NCBI RefSeq assembly: GCF_003115845.1
Contig: NZ_KZ819023.1
Coordinates: 272,920-336,919, forward strand
Direction: 5' to 3'
DNA length: 64,000 nucleotides
Source: Brenneria roseae subsp. roseae
Lineage (GTDB): Bacteria; Pseudomonadota; Gammaproteobacteria; Enterobacterales; Enterobacteriaceae
The notes under the pieces were generated by a model. It was not told where the DNA came from, searched no databases, and was given only the letters and a program-made list of their open reading frames with translations. This document shows, in pieces, positions 18,844 to 29,358 of this stretch (its first letter is position 1; the number at the start of each line of letters is the position of its first letter). A program made the position numbers and the translations under genes.

Positions 18844-21669
18844 ATGACGGATATTAACCTTCGGTTGTTAAAATCTTTCACATTACCCAACGGCGTTACG
18901 CTGAAAAATCGAGTATTCATGGCGCCGATGACCACCTGTAGTGGGTTCTTCGACGGCAGCGTGACCAAAGAATTAATCGAATATTATGAACACCGGGCGG
19001 GCAGTATCGGTACGGTGATAGTGGAATGCTGTTTTATTGACGACAAGGGGCTGGCTTTCCCCGGGGCGATAGGTATCGATAAAGACGATAAAATCGCCGG
19101 GCTGGCCAGGATCGCGGCAGTGATTAAAGCAAAGGGCTCGAAAGCGGTGTTGCAGATTTATCACGGAGGACGGATGGTGGAGCCCCGGTTTATCGGCGGC
19201 GCCACTCCGGTCGCCCCCAGCGCGCTGGCGGCCCCCAGACCCAGAGCGGTAACGCCGGTCGCGCTGACGGGCGGCGATGTCGAGGAGATGATCAGGAAAT
19301 TTGGCGAGGCGGTATACCGGGCCATTCAGGCCGGTTTTGACGGCGTGGAAATTCACGGCGCCAATACTTATCTGATTCAGCAATTTTATTCCCCCAACTC
19401 AAATCAGCGCACTGATGAATGGGGCGGAAGTCGGGAGAACCGGGCCAAATTCCCGCTGGCTATTCTGAACATCACTCATGAAATGGTAAATAAATATGCG
19501 GATCGGTCGTTTATTATCGGTTATCGCTTCTCTCCGGAAGAAATAGAAACGCCCGGTATTCGTTTTGACGACACGTTATCTCTGTTAGAAAAATTGGCGG
19601 AAAAAGGGTTGGATTATGTCCACTTTTCTATGGGGAATATTCTGCGTCCGTCATTGGTTGATATTGATGATCCTACCCCGCTGATTAAAAAATATATCGC
19701 CCGGCGATCGCCAAAACTTGCCGGGATCCCGGTAATCGGCGTTGGTGATATTGTGAATAAAACGGATGCGGAAACGGCGCTGGAAAATGGCTATGACCTG
19801 ATCGCGGTCGGCAGAGGGTGTATTGCGTATCCTGACTGGATCGATCGGATTGCCGGGCAGCAATATATCGAGCTTTATATTGATAGCGATAAACGTGAAG
19901 CATTAACGATCCCCGAACCCTTATGGCGTTTTTCGTTAGTCGAAGCGATGATTCGGGATGTGAATTTAACAGGGAAGAAATTCAAAGCCGGGGTGTACCA
20001 GGAAAAATTGCAGGATGAAAACGGCGAACTGAGGATGAATATCAGCTTTGCCTCCGATCGGATCAAAAATATTGAGTTGGAGGATAACACCGGCATTGAT
20101 GCATCGCTGTTAATCAATTTTGAGGTAATCAAGCGCCGGATTTTAGACGCCAATACTCCGCATGTTGATGCGGTAACCGGTGCGACAACGCAAAGTGAAG
20201 CGATTAAAAAAGCCGTTACCAAAGCGATGGTGAAATCCTGCAAGGCAGCCATTTTAGAAGAAGGCGGTAATCCTGAGGCGGCTCGGGAGGTTGATGTGGT
20301 GATTATCGGCAGCGGCGGCGCGGGGCTGGCCGCCGCGATTCAGGCCAGTGAAGCGGGCGCCAACGTCATCATCATCGAAAAGATGCCGTCTATCGGCGGC
20401 AATACCATCAAGGCATCGGCCGGCATGAATGCGGCCGGGACGGTGTTCCAAAAAATCAAAGGCATCGAGGATAGCCCGGCGCTTTTCTACAACGAAACGC
20501 TGAAAAGCGGTAAGCACAAAAATAATCCATCGCTGGTGAAATATTTCGTTGAGCATGCTGCCGTGGCGATTGACTGGCTCGCCGAACATGATATTGAGCT
20601 GAGCGACATTACCACCACCGGCGGGATGAGCGTTGACAGAACCCATCGGCCGGCCAGTGGCGCTGCGGTCGGCGGTTATCTGATTAGCGGTCTGGTGAAA
20701 AATATCAATAAACAGAATATTGACGTCATGCTGGATACCGCGGTGACGGAAATTCTTCAGGAACATGGCAGGGTAACGGGCGTTCGTATTATTAATGATG
20801 AGAACGAAGAGAAAATCATTCCGGCAAAGGCCGTTATCGTCGCGACGGGCGGATTCAGCGCCAATGAGTCGATGGTGGTTAAGTATCGGCCGGATCTGGA
20901 TGGCTTCGTGACGACGAACCACAAGGGCGCAACCGGCGGCGGCATTCGCCTGTTGGAGAAAATCGGCGTGGATACCGTTGATATGGGCGAAATCCAAACG
21001 CATCCGACGGTAGAACAGACCACCTCTTATTTGATCTCTGAATCTATCCGCGGTGGCGGCGCTATTCTGATTTCAGCGCGGGGCGAAAGATTCTTCAATG
21101 AATTGGCTACCCGCGATAAGGTCTCCTCGGCCATTGTCAGCCTGCCGGAAAAATACGCCTATATTCTGTTCGATCAGCGGGTGCGCAGCCGAAACAAGGC
21201 GGTTGAGGAATATGTATCGCAAGAATTAACCGTGCGCGGTGAGGATATCGCAGAACTGGCGGCAAAGCTGGAGATCGATCCGGCGACGTTGCAACAGACA
21301 GTCGACAGATACAATATCTTCGTCAACCACCAGCGCGACGACGATTTCGGCAGAACGACCGGTATGCGCGATCCGCTCGACTGTGCGCCTTTCTACGCCA
21401 TCAAGGTTGCGCCCGGCGTTCACCATACCATGGGGGGCGTGACGATCAATTCCAGTTCCGAAGTTCTGAATGGCCGTAAACAGGTCATTCCCGGCGCCTA
21501 CGCCGCTGGCGAGGTGGTCGGCGGGATTCATGGCGCCAACCGCATTGGCGGGAATGCCGTGGCGGATATCATTATTTTCGGTATTCGAGCCGGTATACAG
21601 GCGGCTGCCTATGCGAAATCGTCGGCGGATTTTGAGGAGACGGAAGTCCTGCTCAGAGCTGCATCGTAA
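18844..21669 (+). CDS. Soluble three-domain NADH-dependent fumarate-reductase-like flavoprotein (OYE + FMN_bind + FAD_binding_2)
   Basis: This 941-residue cytosolic protein has three parts. Residues 1-370 form an Old Yellow Enzyme/2-enoate reductase barrel (HGANTYLIQQFYSP). Residues about 375-465 form an FMN_bind domain with the covalent flavinylation motif DAVTGATTQS, accepting Thr T448. Residues 480-935 form a fumarate reductase/FAD domain starting VVIIGSGGAGLAAAIQA. The fumarate-reductase active-site set is present: H720 in THPTVE, S732-E733 where flavocytochrome c3 has Thr-Glu, H861 in HHTMGGV and R900 in NRIGGNA. The same architecture is known from the soluble NADH:fumarate reductase of Klebsiella and acrylate reductase of Vibrio. 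I start at ATG 18844, after AGTGGAG. The apbE gene follows. Fumarate is the likeliest substrate but another enoate is possible. Confidence 0.87.
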   Translation: MTDINLRLLKSFTLPNGVTLKNRVFMAPMTTCSGFFDGSVTKELIEYYEHRAGSIGTVIVECCFIDDKGLAFPGAIGIDKDDKIAGLARIAAVIKAKGSKAVLQIYHGGRMVEPRFIGGATPVAPSALAAPRPRAVTPVALTGGDVEEMIRKFGEAVYRAIQAGFDGVEIHGANTYLIQQFYSPNSNQRTDEWGGSRENRAKFPLAILNITHEMVNKYADRSFIIGYRFSPEEIETPGIRFDDTLSLLEKLAEKGLDYVHFSMGNILRPSLVDIDDPTPLIKKYIARRSPKLAGIPVIGVGDIVNKTDAETALENGYDLIAVGRGCIAYPDWIDRIAGQQYIELYIDSDKREALTIPEPLWRFSLVEAMIRDVNLTGKKFKAGVYQEKLQDENGELRMNISFASDRIKNIELEDNTGIDASLLINFEVIKRRILDANTPHVDAVTGATTQSEAIKKAVTKAMVKSCKAAILEEGGNPEAAREVDVVIIGSGGAGLAAAIQASEAGANVIIIEKMPSIGGNTIKASAGMNAAGTVFQKIKGIEDSPALFYNETLKSGKHKNNPSLVKYFVEHAAVAIDWLAEHDIELSDITTTGGMSVDRTHRPASGAAVGGYLISGLVKNINKQNIDVMLDTAVTEILQEHGRVTGVRIINDENEEKIIPAKAVIVATGGFSANESMVVKYRPDLDGFVTTNHKGATGGGIRLLEKIGVDTVDMGEIQTHPTVEQTTSYLISESIRGGGAILISARGERFFNELATRDKVSSAIVSLPEKYAYILFDQRVRSRNKAVEEYVSQELTVRGEDIAELAAKLEIDPATLQQTVDRYNIFVNHQRDDDFGRTTGMRDPLDCAPFYAIKVAPGVHHTMGGVTINSSSEVLNGRKQVIPGAYAAGEVVGGIHGANRIGGNAVADIIIFGIRAGIQAAAYAKSSADFEETEVLLRAAS

Positions 21670-21701
21670 CGTTTGCACGCCTTAACCGTAAAACAGGGAG
21701 C

Positions 21702-21717
21702 GCGCCCGAAAGGGCGC
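21702..21717 (+). other. Intercistronic hairpin between the flavoprotein gene and apbE
   Basis: GCGCCC-GAAA-GGGCGC forms a stable tetraloop hairpin in the 109-base gap between the two genes. There is no T-run, so it may adjust the ratio of the two products by transcript processing rather than stop transcription. Confidence 0.45.
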
Positions 21718-21778
21718 CTCACTGATACCTTCTTTCCTCCCAGGCGGCAATCATCTCTGTCACGTTGACTTATTTATC

Positions 21779-22747
21779 ATGAAATCTGTAAACGATATCT
21801 ATTCCTATACCGCGCACCTGATGGGCAGTCCGATCGTATTGAATCTGTTTGTTCATGATGCAATGTTGGTTAAGCGGGTATTTCACTACATCAAACAGCT
21901 TGAAGATCGTTTGACCGTCAATCGCCCGCAGTCAGAAGTGATGCGCATTAATCACGCGGCGGGGCAAAATTACGTGACGGTCAGTCCTGTTGTCTTCAGT
22001 CTTATCAAACAGGCTAAGGCGGTCAGTCTGATGGAAGGCAACTGCTTTAATGTCGCCATCGGCCCCGTGGTGAAACTGTGGAAAATCGGGTTTAGCGGTT
22101 GTGCGGTGCCTGAGGCGGAAAAAATAGCGCGGGCGCTTGAGTTGACCCATCCCGAACGCATCATGCTTAACGATAATGACTGCGCCGTTCTGCTGGAAAG
22201 CGCGGGGATGGAAATCGATTTGGGCGCTATCGCCAAGGGGTACATTGCGGATCTCATCAGAGATTTGCTGTATCAGCACGGCGTTTATCACGCGGTGATC
22301 AATCTTGGCGGCAACGTACTGGCTATCGGCCGTTCATTGACGCAGGGCCAGTGGTGCGTGGGGTTGCAAAAGCCATTCGCGGACAGCGGCAGTTTGCTTG
22401 GCGTGATTCGGGTTATTAATAAGTCTGTGGTGACTTCCGGTGTTTATGAGCGTTTTTTTACCGTGGATGGTCAGGTGTATCACCATATTTTAAATCCAGA
22501 AACCGGATATCCTCTGGATAATGAACTGCATAGCGTCACCATTATCTCGGACGACTCCATCGACGGTGATATTTACACCACCTTGCTCTATGGCATGGGG
22601 ATGGAGGCCGGCCTTGACTATTTACGCGGTAAACCGGAGATAGAAGCGATCTTTGTCAGCAAAAAGAAAGAAATTATCCTCTCTTCTCAGCGTCATTATG
22701 ATTTTGAACAACTGGACGATACCTATGCACTCACCCGTGCCGGTTAG
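21779..22747 (+). CDS. apbE: ApbE-family FAD:protein FMN transferase, cytosolic
   Basis: This 322-residue protein belongs to the ApbE family. These enzymes cleave FAD and attach FMN through a phosphodiester to Thr or Ser in the D-x-x-(S/T)-G-A-T motif of a partner flavoprotein. Family features visible are the N-terminal MGSPIVLNLF segment, the FAD/Mg-binding stretch EIDLGAIAKGYIAD, the NLGGNVLAIG loop, and HHILNPETGYPLDN. Periplasmic ApbE proteins carry a lipoprotein signal; this one begins MKSVNDIYSYTA with none, so it is cytosolic like its putative target, the FMN_bind domain of the preceding gene. The pairing strongly supports dedicated maturation of that enzyme. Confidence 0.93.
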   Translation: MKSVNDIYSYTAHLMGSPIVLNLFVHDAMLVKRVFHYIKQLEDRLTVNRPQSEVMRINHAAGQNYVTVSPVVFSLIKQAKAVSLMEGNCFNVAIGPVVKLWKIGFSGCAVPEAEKIARALELTHPERIMLNDNDCAVLLESAGMEIDLGAIAKGYIADLIRDLLYQHGVYHAVINLGGNVLAIGRSLTQGQWCVGLQKPFADSGSLLGVIRVINKSVVTSGVYERFFTVDGQVYHHILNPETGYPLDNELHSVTIISDDSIDGDIYTTLLYGMGMEAGLDYLRGKPEIEAIFVSKKKEIILSSQRHYDFEQLDDTYALTRAG

Positions 22748-22789
22748 ACGGGGCGCAAGCACACGATAGGGGATGGAGAAACCTGACAA

Positions 22790-22812
22790 TGCCCCACATG
22801 CGAGGTGGGGCA
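22790..22812. terminator. Hairpin between convergent apbE and fabI
   Basis: TGCCCCAC / GTGGGGCA arms with a seven-base loop lie midway between the convergent genes. T-runs are lacking, but the position suits a shared bidirectional terminator. Confidence 0.6.
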
Positions 22813-22835
22813 TAAAGCGACGGCAGAAGAGCCTG

Positions 22836-23624
22836 TTAATCCAGTTCCAGCTCGTTCATCGCGGCGATGTTGAAACCGCCATCGACGTGCAGAACTTCAC
22901 CAGAGATCCCGGCGGCCAGATCGGAACACAGGAAGGCGGCGGAGTTACCGACGTCCTCGATGGTCACAACACGGCGGATTGGCGTAACGGCTTCACAGTG
23001 AGACAGCATCTTCTTGAAGTTTTTAATGCCGGATGCGGCTAGAGTACGGATCGGGCCGGCGGAAATGGCGTTAACACGCACGCCCTGCGCGCCCATGGCG
23101 TTTGCCATGTAGCGAACGTTCGCTTCCAGAGAGGCTTTTGCCAGGCCCATGACGTTGTAGTTAGGGATGGCACGCTCTGCGCCCAGGTAGGTCAGGGTAA
23201 CCAGCGCTGAATTCGGGTTCAGCATTTTGCGACAGGCTTTCGCCATCGCGACGAAGCTGTAAGAGCTGATATCGTGAGCAACGCCAAAACCTTCGCGGGT
23301 GACGGCATCAACATAGTCACCGTCAAGCTGATCGCCCGGCGCATAAGCGATGGAGTGAACAAAGCCATCAAAGTTTGGCCATACTTTAGCCAGTTCAACA
23401 AACAGCGCTTCAATGCTTGCATCTTCCGCGACATCGCATGGCAGAACAATGTTTGATCCCAGTTCGCTGGCGAAGCCTTCAACGCGAGATTTCAGTTTAT
23501 CGTTCTGATACGTGAACGCCAGTTCAGCACCTTCACGGTGCATCGCCTGCGCGATACCGAATGCAATGGAGCGGTTACTGGCAACACCAGTTACCAGAAT
23601 GCGCTTACCGGTAAGAAAACCCAT
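22836..23624 (-). CDS. fabI: Enoyl-[acyl-carrier-protein] reductase (NADH)
   Basis: This 262-residue short-chain dehydrogenase/reductase carries out the last reduction of each fatty-acid elongation cycle. The length equals that of E. coli FabI when started at 23624 ([20 protein letters not shown]). The catalytic Tyr156 and Lys163 are in [12 protein letters not shown], and Q40 in TYQND is conserved. Residues 93-94 are Ala-Tyr where E. coli has Gly93-Phe94, a position where changes alter triclosan and diazaborine sensitivity. The ORF could be read further upstream to 23666, but that extension has no family counterpart. It lies downstream of sapF in the same direction and is probably transcribed from its own promoter. 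Confidence 0.97.
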   Translation of the reverse strand: MGFLTGKRILVTGVASNRSIAFGIAQAMHREGAELAFTYQNDKLKSRVEGFASELGSNIVLPCDVAEDASIEALFVELAKVWPNFDGFVHSIAYAPGDQLDGDYVDAVTREGFGVAHDISSYSFVAMAKACRKMLNPNSALVTLTYLGAERAIPNYNVMGLAKASLEANVRYMANAMGAQGVRVNAISAGPIRTLAASGIKNFKKMLSHCEAVTPIRRVVTIEDVGNSAAFLCSDLAAGISGEVLHVDGGFNIAAMNELELD

Positions 23625-23768
23625 AGCAGTAATCCTTGTGATCATTGTTGCTGCGATCATCAGCAATTAAAATAAGCAGTTAATGATGATCGAGATGAAT
23701 AAACCGGGCGATTCTACCATGCCTGAAGCCGATTGGGGTACTCCGAGCAGTTTCGCCTTCCTTCATAC

Positions 23769-24584
23769 TCAAAATTGTGCGCCATCGCGTCGCCAGGCAT
23801 CGGCGCTCAGCGCTTCACCAAAGTGGCTGGCTATCAGGCGTTTGGTCAGATCGTGAAGCGGCGAAGCCAGCACTTCCGCCGTACTGCCGCGTTCGACGAC
23901 CTCACCGGCGTGCATCACCAGAATCTGATCGCTGATGTGCTTCATCATCCCCAGATGCTGGGTGACATAAATATAAGAGATACCGTGCTTTTCCTGGAGT
24001 TCCAGCATCAGATTGATAATTTGTGACCGCATAGACATATCCAGCGAGGCCAGCGCTTCATCCGCGACGATGACTTTAGGTTGCAGAATCAGCGCGCGGG
24101 CCAGACCGACACGCTGCTTCTGGCCGGGAGCCAGCGCATGCGGGTAGTAGTAAGCGTGGTCAGGACGCAGCCCAACCTGTTGCAGCGTTTGGTTGATGGC
24201 TTTCTCACGCGCTTCCGCGCTGAGATCGGTATTCAACCGCAGCGGCACGTCCAACAGTTGACCAATTCGCTGGCGCGGATTGAGCGCATTGCCCGCATCC
24301 TGAAAAATCATCCGGATACGTTGGCTGCGGTAGCGATAATCACCATAGAGCAAAGGATGATCGTCGATCAGTAACTCGCCTGACGTCGGTGGAATCATGC
24401 CCGACAACATTTTGGCCAGCGTCGATTTTCCCGAGCCGTTTTCCCCGATAATCGCCAGCGTCTGGCGTTCACGCAGGGTAAAGCTGACCGATTTCACCGC
24501 TTCAACATGCTGACGACGAAATAACCCCGTCCGATAACGAAATGTCTTGGTCAGATTACGCGCCTCAAACAGCATTTCAACCAT
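23769..24584 (-). CDS. sapF: Peptide ABC transporter ATP-binding protein SapF
   Basis: This is a 271-residue ABC ATPase, one of the two nucleotide-binding subunits of the Sap antimicrobial-peptide/putrescine transport system at the inner membrane. Walker A is GENGSGKST near residue 50 and the Walker B region reads KVIVADEALASLD. The signature loop is APGQKQRVGLARAL, the variant typical of SapF, in place of the canonical LSGGQ. It is the last gene of the sapABCDF operon and its start overlaps the sapD stop by one base (TAATG), which implies translational coupling. It ends 144 bases before fabI with no clear terminator. Confidence 0.96.
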   Translation of the reverse strand: MVEMLFEARNLTKTFRYRTGLFRRQHVEAVKSVSFTLRERQTLAIIGENGSGKSTLAKMLSGMIPPTSGELLIDDHPLLYGDYRYRSQRIRMIFQDAGNALNPRQRIGQLLDVPLRLNTDLSAEAREKAINQTLQQVGLRPDHAYYYPHALAPGQKQRVGLARALILQPKVIVADEALASLDMSMRSQIINLMLELQEKHGISYIYVTQHLGMMKHISDQILVMHAGEVVERGSTAEVLASPLHDLTKRLIASHFGEALSADAWRRDGAQF

Positions 24585-25576
24585 CAGGATTCCTCCATGT
24601 TGAGCGGAAAGTGGCAGGCGTATAAATGGTTTTTAACGGAAAGCAGCAGTGGCGTTTGCATACATTGTTTCTGTGAATAAGGACAGCGAGGCCCCAGGCG
24701 GCAACCTACAGGCAAATGTTCCAGCGAAGGGATCGCCCCCGGCAGCGTATTCAGACGACTTTTATGGGGTAATGAGCGGCCAAAATCCGGCATCGCCCGA
24801 ATCAACGCCTGCGTATAAGGGTGGCGCGGCGCGGTAATCAGGTCTTCGCTGGTCGCGCTTTCCACCGTCTGGCCGCAGTACAGCACATTGATTCTGTCGG
24901 CCCATTTGCTCATGGTTTGCAGGTCGTGGCTAATCAGCAGAATGGTGGTGTTGTTATTCTGATTCAGGCGCGACAGCAAACGGAAAATCTGCGCCTGCGT
25001 AGTCGATTCCATCGCGTTGGTGGGTTCATCGGCAATCAGCAGACGAGGCTGGTTCGCCAGCGCAATGGCGATCATCACTTTCTGGCATTCGCCGTCGCTC
25101 AGTTCGTAGGGATAGCTGCCCATAATGTCTTTGTGATCTTTAATACCGACACGGTGCAGCAGCTCGATAGCCCGGCGTTTACGCCAGTTGAATCGCTGCC
25201 ACCAGCGGCCTTTGTATGTCCAGCCGGGGATGGTCTGTAGCAGTTGTCGCCCGATGCTTTCGGACGGATCGAGACAGGACTGCGGTTCCTGAAAAATCAT
25301 GGAGACGTTATGTCCCACCAGCTTGCGCCGTTCGCGCGGTGACAGTTGCAGCAGGTCGATATCGTCAAAACGGAAACGGTCGGCCGTCACCCGCCAGTTG
25401 TCTTTGGTAATCCCGCAGATGGCTTTGGCAATCAAACTCTTACCTGAGCCTGACTCGCCCACCAGTCCGCGGATTTCCCCTTCGTTCAGCGTCATGCTGA
25501 CCCGGTCAACGGCTTTGACTGCGCCGTCCGAGGTCAGGAATTCGATGGTCAGATTACGAATATCAAGTAGTGGCAT
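24584..25576 (-). CDS. sapD: Peptide ABC transporter ATP-binding protein SapD
   Basis: This 330-residue ABC ATPase pairs with SapF. In E. coli SapD is also needed for ATP-dependent activation of the Trk potassium system. Walker A is GESGSGKSL near residue 40, the signature region is [16 protein letters not shown], and Walker B is [13 protein letters not shown]. The C-terminal oligopeptide-transporter extension with [10 protein letters not shown] and later cysteines is present. It overlaps sapF by one base and follows sapC after 16 bases. Confidence 0.96.
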   Translation of the reverse strand: MPLLDIRNLTIEFLTSDGAVKAVDRVSMTLNEGEIRGLVGESGSGKSLIAKAICGITKDNWRVTADRFRFDDIDLLQLSPRERRKLVGHNVSMIFQEPQSCLDPSESIGRQLLQTIPGWTYKGRWWQRFNWRKRRAIELLHRVGIKDHKDIMGSYPYELSDGECQKVMIAIALANQPRLLIADEPTNAMESTTQAQIFRLLSRLNQNNNTTILLISHDLQTMSKWADRINVLYCGQTVESATSEDLITAPRHPYTQALIRAMPDFGRSLPHKSRLNTLPGAIPSLEHLPVGCRLGPRCPYSQKQCMQTPLLLSVKNHLYACHFPLNMEES

Positions 25577-25592
25577 AATTTCGTCTCCGCCA

Positions 25593-26483
25593 TTATTCCG
25601 TTTCTGCGATCAGGGCACGGCGAATGCCATCCCCAAGCAGGTTAACGATCAACACGCTCAGGGCAATGGCGCCGCCGGGCAACATGACGGTCCACGGCGC
25701 GGCGTACACCAGCTCCAGCGAATTGCCGAGCATCGCCCCCCATTCCGTAGTAGGAAGCTGTGCGCCCAGATCGAGAAAACCTAATGCGGCAATATCCAAA
25801 ATGGCGATAGACAATGCGCGCGTGAACTCTGAAACCAGCAGCGCGGCAATATTGGGCAAGACAACATACCAGATAATATAGCGGGTTGAGGCGCCATCAA
25901 GCCGGGCGGCGATGACATACTCTTTATTCATCTCATCATGCACGGCGCTATAGATTGTTCGCACCATGCGGGGCAACAGCGCCAGCCAGACAGCCAGCAT
26001 CGCGTGTTCGAGCTGGGGGCCGATAAACGCAATCACCACAATCGCCAGCAGCAAAGAGGGGATGGATAACAGCGTGTCAAGGATATGGTTGAGCATCGCG
26101 GAGCGCAGGCCATGGGTCACGCCGGCAATAACGCCCAGTACGATGCCAAATAGCGCCGCGGCATAGGTGACGATCAATGCCGATCCTACAGTCGGCGCCG
26201 CACCGCTGAGCAGACGGCTAAGCTGATCGCGGCCCAGATCGTCAGTACCGAGGAAGAAAGAGACCTCGCCATAGTGCGACCAGGACGGAGGCAGCAGCTG
26301 ATAACCGAGAAACTGCTGGTCCACTTCATAAGGCGTGAGTAATTTTCCAAACAGGCACAGGCCGAGCAGGATGAGAAAGCTGTAAAAGCCGATCATCGCC
26401 AGCGTATCCCGATAGAATACCCGCCAGGTGTCGCCCAGCCGGCTGGGTAAGCGTTTTTCGCTGTAAACGTTATCGAAGGGCAT
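25593..26483 (-). CDS. sapC: Peptide ABC transporter permease SapC
   Basis: This 296-residue inner-membrane permease of the DppC/OppC class forms the channel with SapB. The N-terminus [20 protein letters not shown] matches E. coli SapC. The EAA-like coupling segment [17 protein letters not shown] lies in the cytosolic loop, and about six hydrophobic helices can be seen. It overlaps sapB by 14 bases, as expected for tightly coupled translation. Confidence 0.95.
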   Translation of the reverse strand: MPFDNVYSEKRLPSRLGDTWRVFYRDTLAMIGFYSFLILLGLCLFGKLLTPYEVDQQFLGYQLLPPSWSHYGEVSFFLGTDDLGRDQLSRLLSGAAPTVGSALIVTYAAALFGIVLGVIAGVTHGLRSAMLNHILDTLLSIPSLLLAIVVIAFIGPQLEHAMLAVWLALLPRMVRTIYSAVHDEMNKEYVIAARLDGASTRYIIWYVVLPNIAALLVSEFTRALSIAILDIAALGFLDLGAQLPTTEWGAMLGNSLELVYAAPWTVMLPGGAIALSVLIVNLLGDGIRRALIAETE

Positions 26484-27435
26484 ACCATTCCTTATGCTTC
26501 AGCGGGTTTGTCATCGCACCCCAGATATCAGACAGAACGTTAACGGTGATGACCATCGAACCGACCACCATCACGCCCGCCGAGATAGCCGCGTAATCCT
26601 GCTGGCGAATGGCATTGACCAGCCAGCGTCCCAATCCCGGCCAGCTAAATACGACCTCAGTAATGATGGTGAGCGTCAGCATGGTGGAAAACTGCAACCC
26701 CAGTTTGGGCATAATCGGCGGCAGCGCGTTGTGCAGTACGTGACGGCGAATGATGGTCAGCTTTGATAAACCGCGGGTGGCGGCGGCCTTGATATAGTTT
26801 TTGCCAATCACTTCGGTGGTGCTGATGCGCATCAGTCGGATCACTTCGGTTGTCGGCCCGACGGCGAGTACGATGATGGGAAGTATCAGGTGGCGAATCG
26901 CGCTGATCATCATTTCAACGCGATACGGCGAATCAGACAGCCAGGCGTCAATCAGCGCAAACCCGGTGACGGACTTGACCTGATAGAGCAGATCGAAACG
27001 CCCGGAAACCGGCAGCCAGCCGAGATAAAGAGAGAAGAACAGCGTGAACAGCAGCGCCAGCCAGAAAACCGGCAGCGAAAAGCCGATGAGCGCCAGCGTA
27101 CTGATCACGATATCCGGTCCGCGATTCTGCATTACGCCAGCGGTGATGCCCAGCGGGATGCCGATCATCAGCGACAGTATAAATGCCAATAAGCAGAGTT
27201 CGATGGTAGCAGGGAAAACGTCTTTCAACTGTTCGCTAATCGCCTGACCATTGATGCTGGAACGGCCGAAATCGGCCTGTAACAGGCTGGAAAGATAAAA
27301 GCGGTAAGCGTCAAACAGGGCCGCGCCATTGAGCGGGGCATTCGGCGTGTAGTAGCTCAGGCTGAATCCCACCAGCGTCAGCAGGAACAGCGTCACCAGC
27401 AACAGCACCAGCCGACGCAGCGTAAAGATAATCAC
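26470..27435 (-). CDS. sapB: Peptide ABC transporter permease SapB
   Basis: This 321-residue permease of the DppB/OppB class is the partner of SapC in the inner membrane. The first helix ([20 protein letters not shown]) and the coupling loop [20 protein letters not shown] are typical. It overlaps the sapA stop by four bases (ATGA) and overlaps the sapC start by 14 bases. Confidence 0.95.
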   Translation of the reverse strand: MIIFTLRRLVLLLVTLFLLTLVGFSLSYYTPNAPLNGAALFDAYRFYLSSLLQADFGRSSINGQAISEQLKDVFPATIELCLLAFILSLMIGIPLGITAGVMQNRGPDIVISTLALIGFSLPVFWLALLFTLFFSLYLGWLPVSGRFDLLYQVKSVTGFALIDAWLSDSPYRVEMMISAIRHLILPIIVLAVGPTTEVIRLMRISTTEVIGKNYIKAAATRGLSKLTIIRRHVLHNALPPIMPKLGLQFSTMLTLTIITEVVFSWPGLGRWLVNAIRQQDYAAISAGVMVVGSMVITVNVLSDIWGAMTNPLKHKEWYALR

Positions 27436-29126
27436 GGTTGTTCTCCTTCAACGGCTTCCTGTGAAGAAGGTGCCTGGGGCTTCGCGGCCTGAGGCGGCTC
27501 CCGGAACACGCCCGCAAAGGAGGCGTTGCCGAACGGGCTGAGCACCAGGCCTTTCATATCGTAACGATAGGCCAGCAAACGCAGTGAGGACGCGAGCGGC
27601 AACACGGGAAGCTGCTCCGCCAGGATCTGCTGCGCCTGTTGATAATATTCAATCCGTTTTGACAGTTGCTGTGAAGACAAGGCATTTTGCAACACGTCAT
27701 CAAACCTCGGGTCACACCAGTGAGCATAGTTGGTCTGAGAACGAATAGCCGCACAGCTTAACAGCGGACGGAAAAAACTGTCCGGATCATTACTGTCGGT
27801 TGCCCAGCCGGCCAGCGTTAAGTCGTGGCTTTGTTCCATCAGCCTTGCTTCCTGAAAACGCCCTTCCACCGGCACGATGGTTACCTGTATGCCGACCTGC
27901 GCCAAATCGGCCTGAATCAGTTCGGCGGTTTTCAACGGGCTGGGGTTATAGGATTGCGATGCGCTGGGCACCCACAGGCGCAGGCTGAGGCCGGTGATGC
28001 CTAAATCCTGCAAAATCCGGCGGGATTTTTCCGGATTGTATTCGGTTATCTGCGATTCATTGTCATACGCCCAGGATGCGCGCGGCAGGATCGATGCGGC
28101 CGTTTCCGCGGTGCCGTAATAAATGGACTGCATGAGTCGGTCATTGTTAATCGCCAGCGCAATCGCTTCGCGAATCCGGCGGTTGTCCAGCGGAGATTTG
28201 CGCACGTTAAAGGCGAGATAAGCGACATTCATTCCGGGCCGCAGCGATAGCCGCAGACGGGGATCGTTACGCAGGATGGTCAACTGGCTGGCGGCGGGGT
28301 AGGCAAGCACATCGCATTCGCCGGTCAACAGCTTGGATAATCGACCCGTGCCCCCAGACCCCAGATCAACGACGACCTGCGACATTCGGGGCTGACCACG
28401 CCAGTAGGCGTCATTGCGTGTCAGACGGATATATTGTCCGTTGCGGTATTCGTTGAGCCGATACGGGCCGGTTCCCACCGGCTCCCGATCGATCAACTCC
28501 TGTTTGTCGTTTTTTGCCAGCGCTTGTGCATATTCGGCAGACAGGATCGGCGCATAATGCGTGGCCAGATGCCACAGGAAAGACGCATCCGGGCTATTAA
28601 GGCGAATCTCCACCGTGTATTCACCCAGTTTACGAATGCTTTGTACTGAATCGGCAAACTGTAGACTGTCGAAATAGGGATATTCGCCGCCGTTGATATC
28701 ATGATAAGGGTGTTTTTTGTCCAGCATGCGTTGAAAACTGAATACCACATCATCGGCATTCATATTGCGGGTCGGACTGAACCAGGCCGTGGTTTGGAAC
28801 GGCACGTTATGATGCAGATAAAACCGGTAGGTGGAGCCATTGTCCAGCACTTCCCAACGCTGGGCGAGTTCCGGCATCAGGCGGTAAGTATAGGGATCGA
28901 CATCCAGCAGGCGGTCGTACATCTGCGCCGCCAGCGTATCAATGGTAACGCCGCTGCGCGCCATCTGTGGGTTGAACGTGTTCAGCACGTCATTCACGCA
29001 ATAAACGAAACCGCTTTGGCGAATGGACTCCAGCGGTGTTGCAGGCGTAAGCGGAGAGGGCGGAGCCGCCAGCGCCGGCAAAGCCAGCCAGACGAATGCC
29101 AGTGCAAAACAAAATTTTCCAGACAT
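27432..29126 (-). CDS. sapA: Periplasmic peptide-binding protein SapA
   Basis: This 564-residue extracytoplasmic solute-binding protein (SBP_bac_5 family) captures peptides, including antimicrobial peptides in studied species, for the SapBCDF importer. It begins with a Sec signal peptide ([20 protein letters not shown], cleavage after ALA). The family segment near residue 125 begins [13 protein letters not shown]. It is about 17 residues longer than E. coli SapA, mainly from a Pro/Ala-rich C-terminus ending [11 protein letters not shown]. It is the first gene of the sap operon. In E. coli the puu genes lie between sapA and pspF; here an unrelated gene and RyhB do. Confidence 0.95.
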   Translation of the reverse strand: MSGKFCFALAFVWLALPALAAPPSPLTPATPLESIRQSGFVYCVNDVLNTFNPQMARSGVTIDTLAAQMYDRLLDVDPYTYRLMPELAQRWEVLDNGSTYRFYLHHNVPFQTTAWFSPTRNMNADDVVFSFQRMLDKKHPYHDINGGEYPYFDSLQFADSVQSIRKLGEYTVEIRLNSPDASFLWHLATHYAPILSAEYAQALAKNDKQELIDREPVGTGPYRLNEYRNGQYIRLTRNDAYWRGQPRMSQVVVDLGSGGTGRLSKLLTGECDVLAYPAASQLTILRNDPRLRLSLRPGMNVAYLAFNVRKSPLDNRRIREAIALAINNDRLMQSIYYGTAETAASILPRASWAYDNESQITEYNPEKSRRILQDLGITGLSLRLWVPSASQSYNPSPLKTAELIQADLAQVGIQVTIVPVEGRFQEARLMEQSHDLTLAGWATDSNDPDSFFRPLLSCAAIRSQTNYAHWCDPRFDDVLQNALSSQQLSKRIEYYQQAQQILAEQLPVLPLASSLRLLAYRYDMKGLVLSPFGNASFAGVFREPPQAAKPQAPSSQEAVEGEQP

Positions 29127-29358
29127 ACGGGTTTTTCAGTCAAGGCGTAATACACAGAGTGTACCGCACTCTCACCGTCCTCCCCACTGTGTTGTATGCA
29201 TCTGGCGACTTTCCAACCGATGATATTGCTTATTGCGAATTATTGTCCTGGATCATAGTAGAAGCATTTTATCATCATAATGACGGCTAACGGGCTAAGT
29301 TATGCGGGAAAGGTGCCGTTATAGCTAAAACTTTGTCTGAAAAATGGAGTGATTCTGG

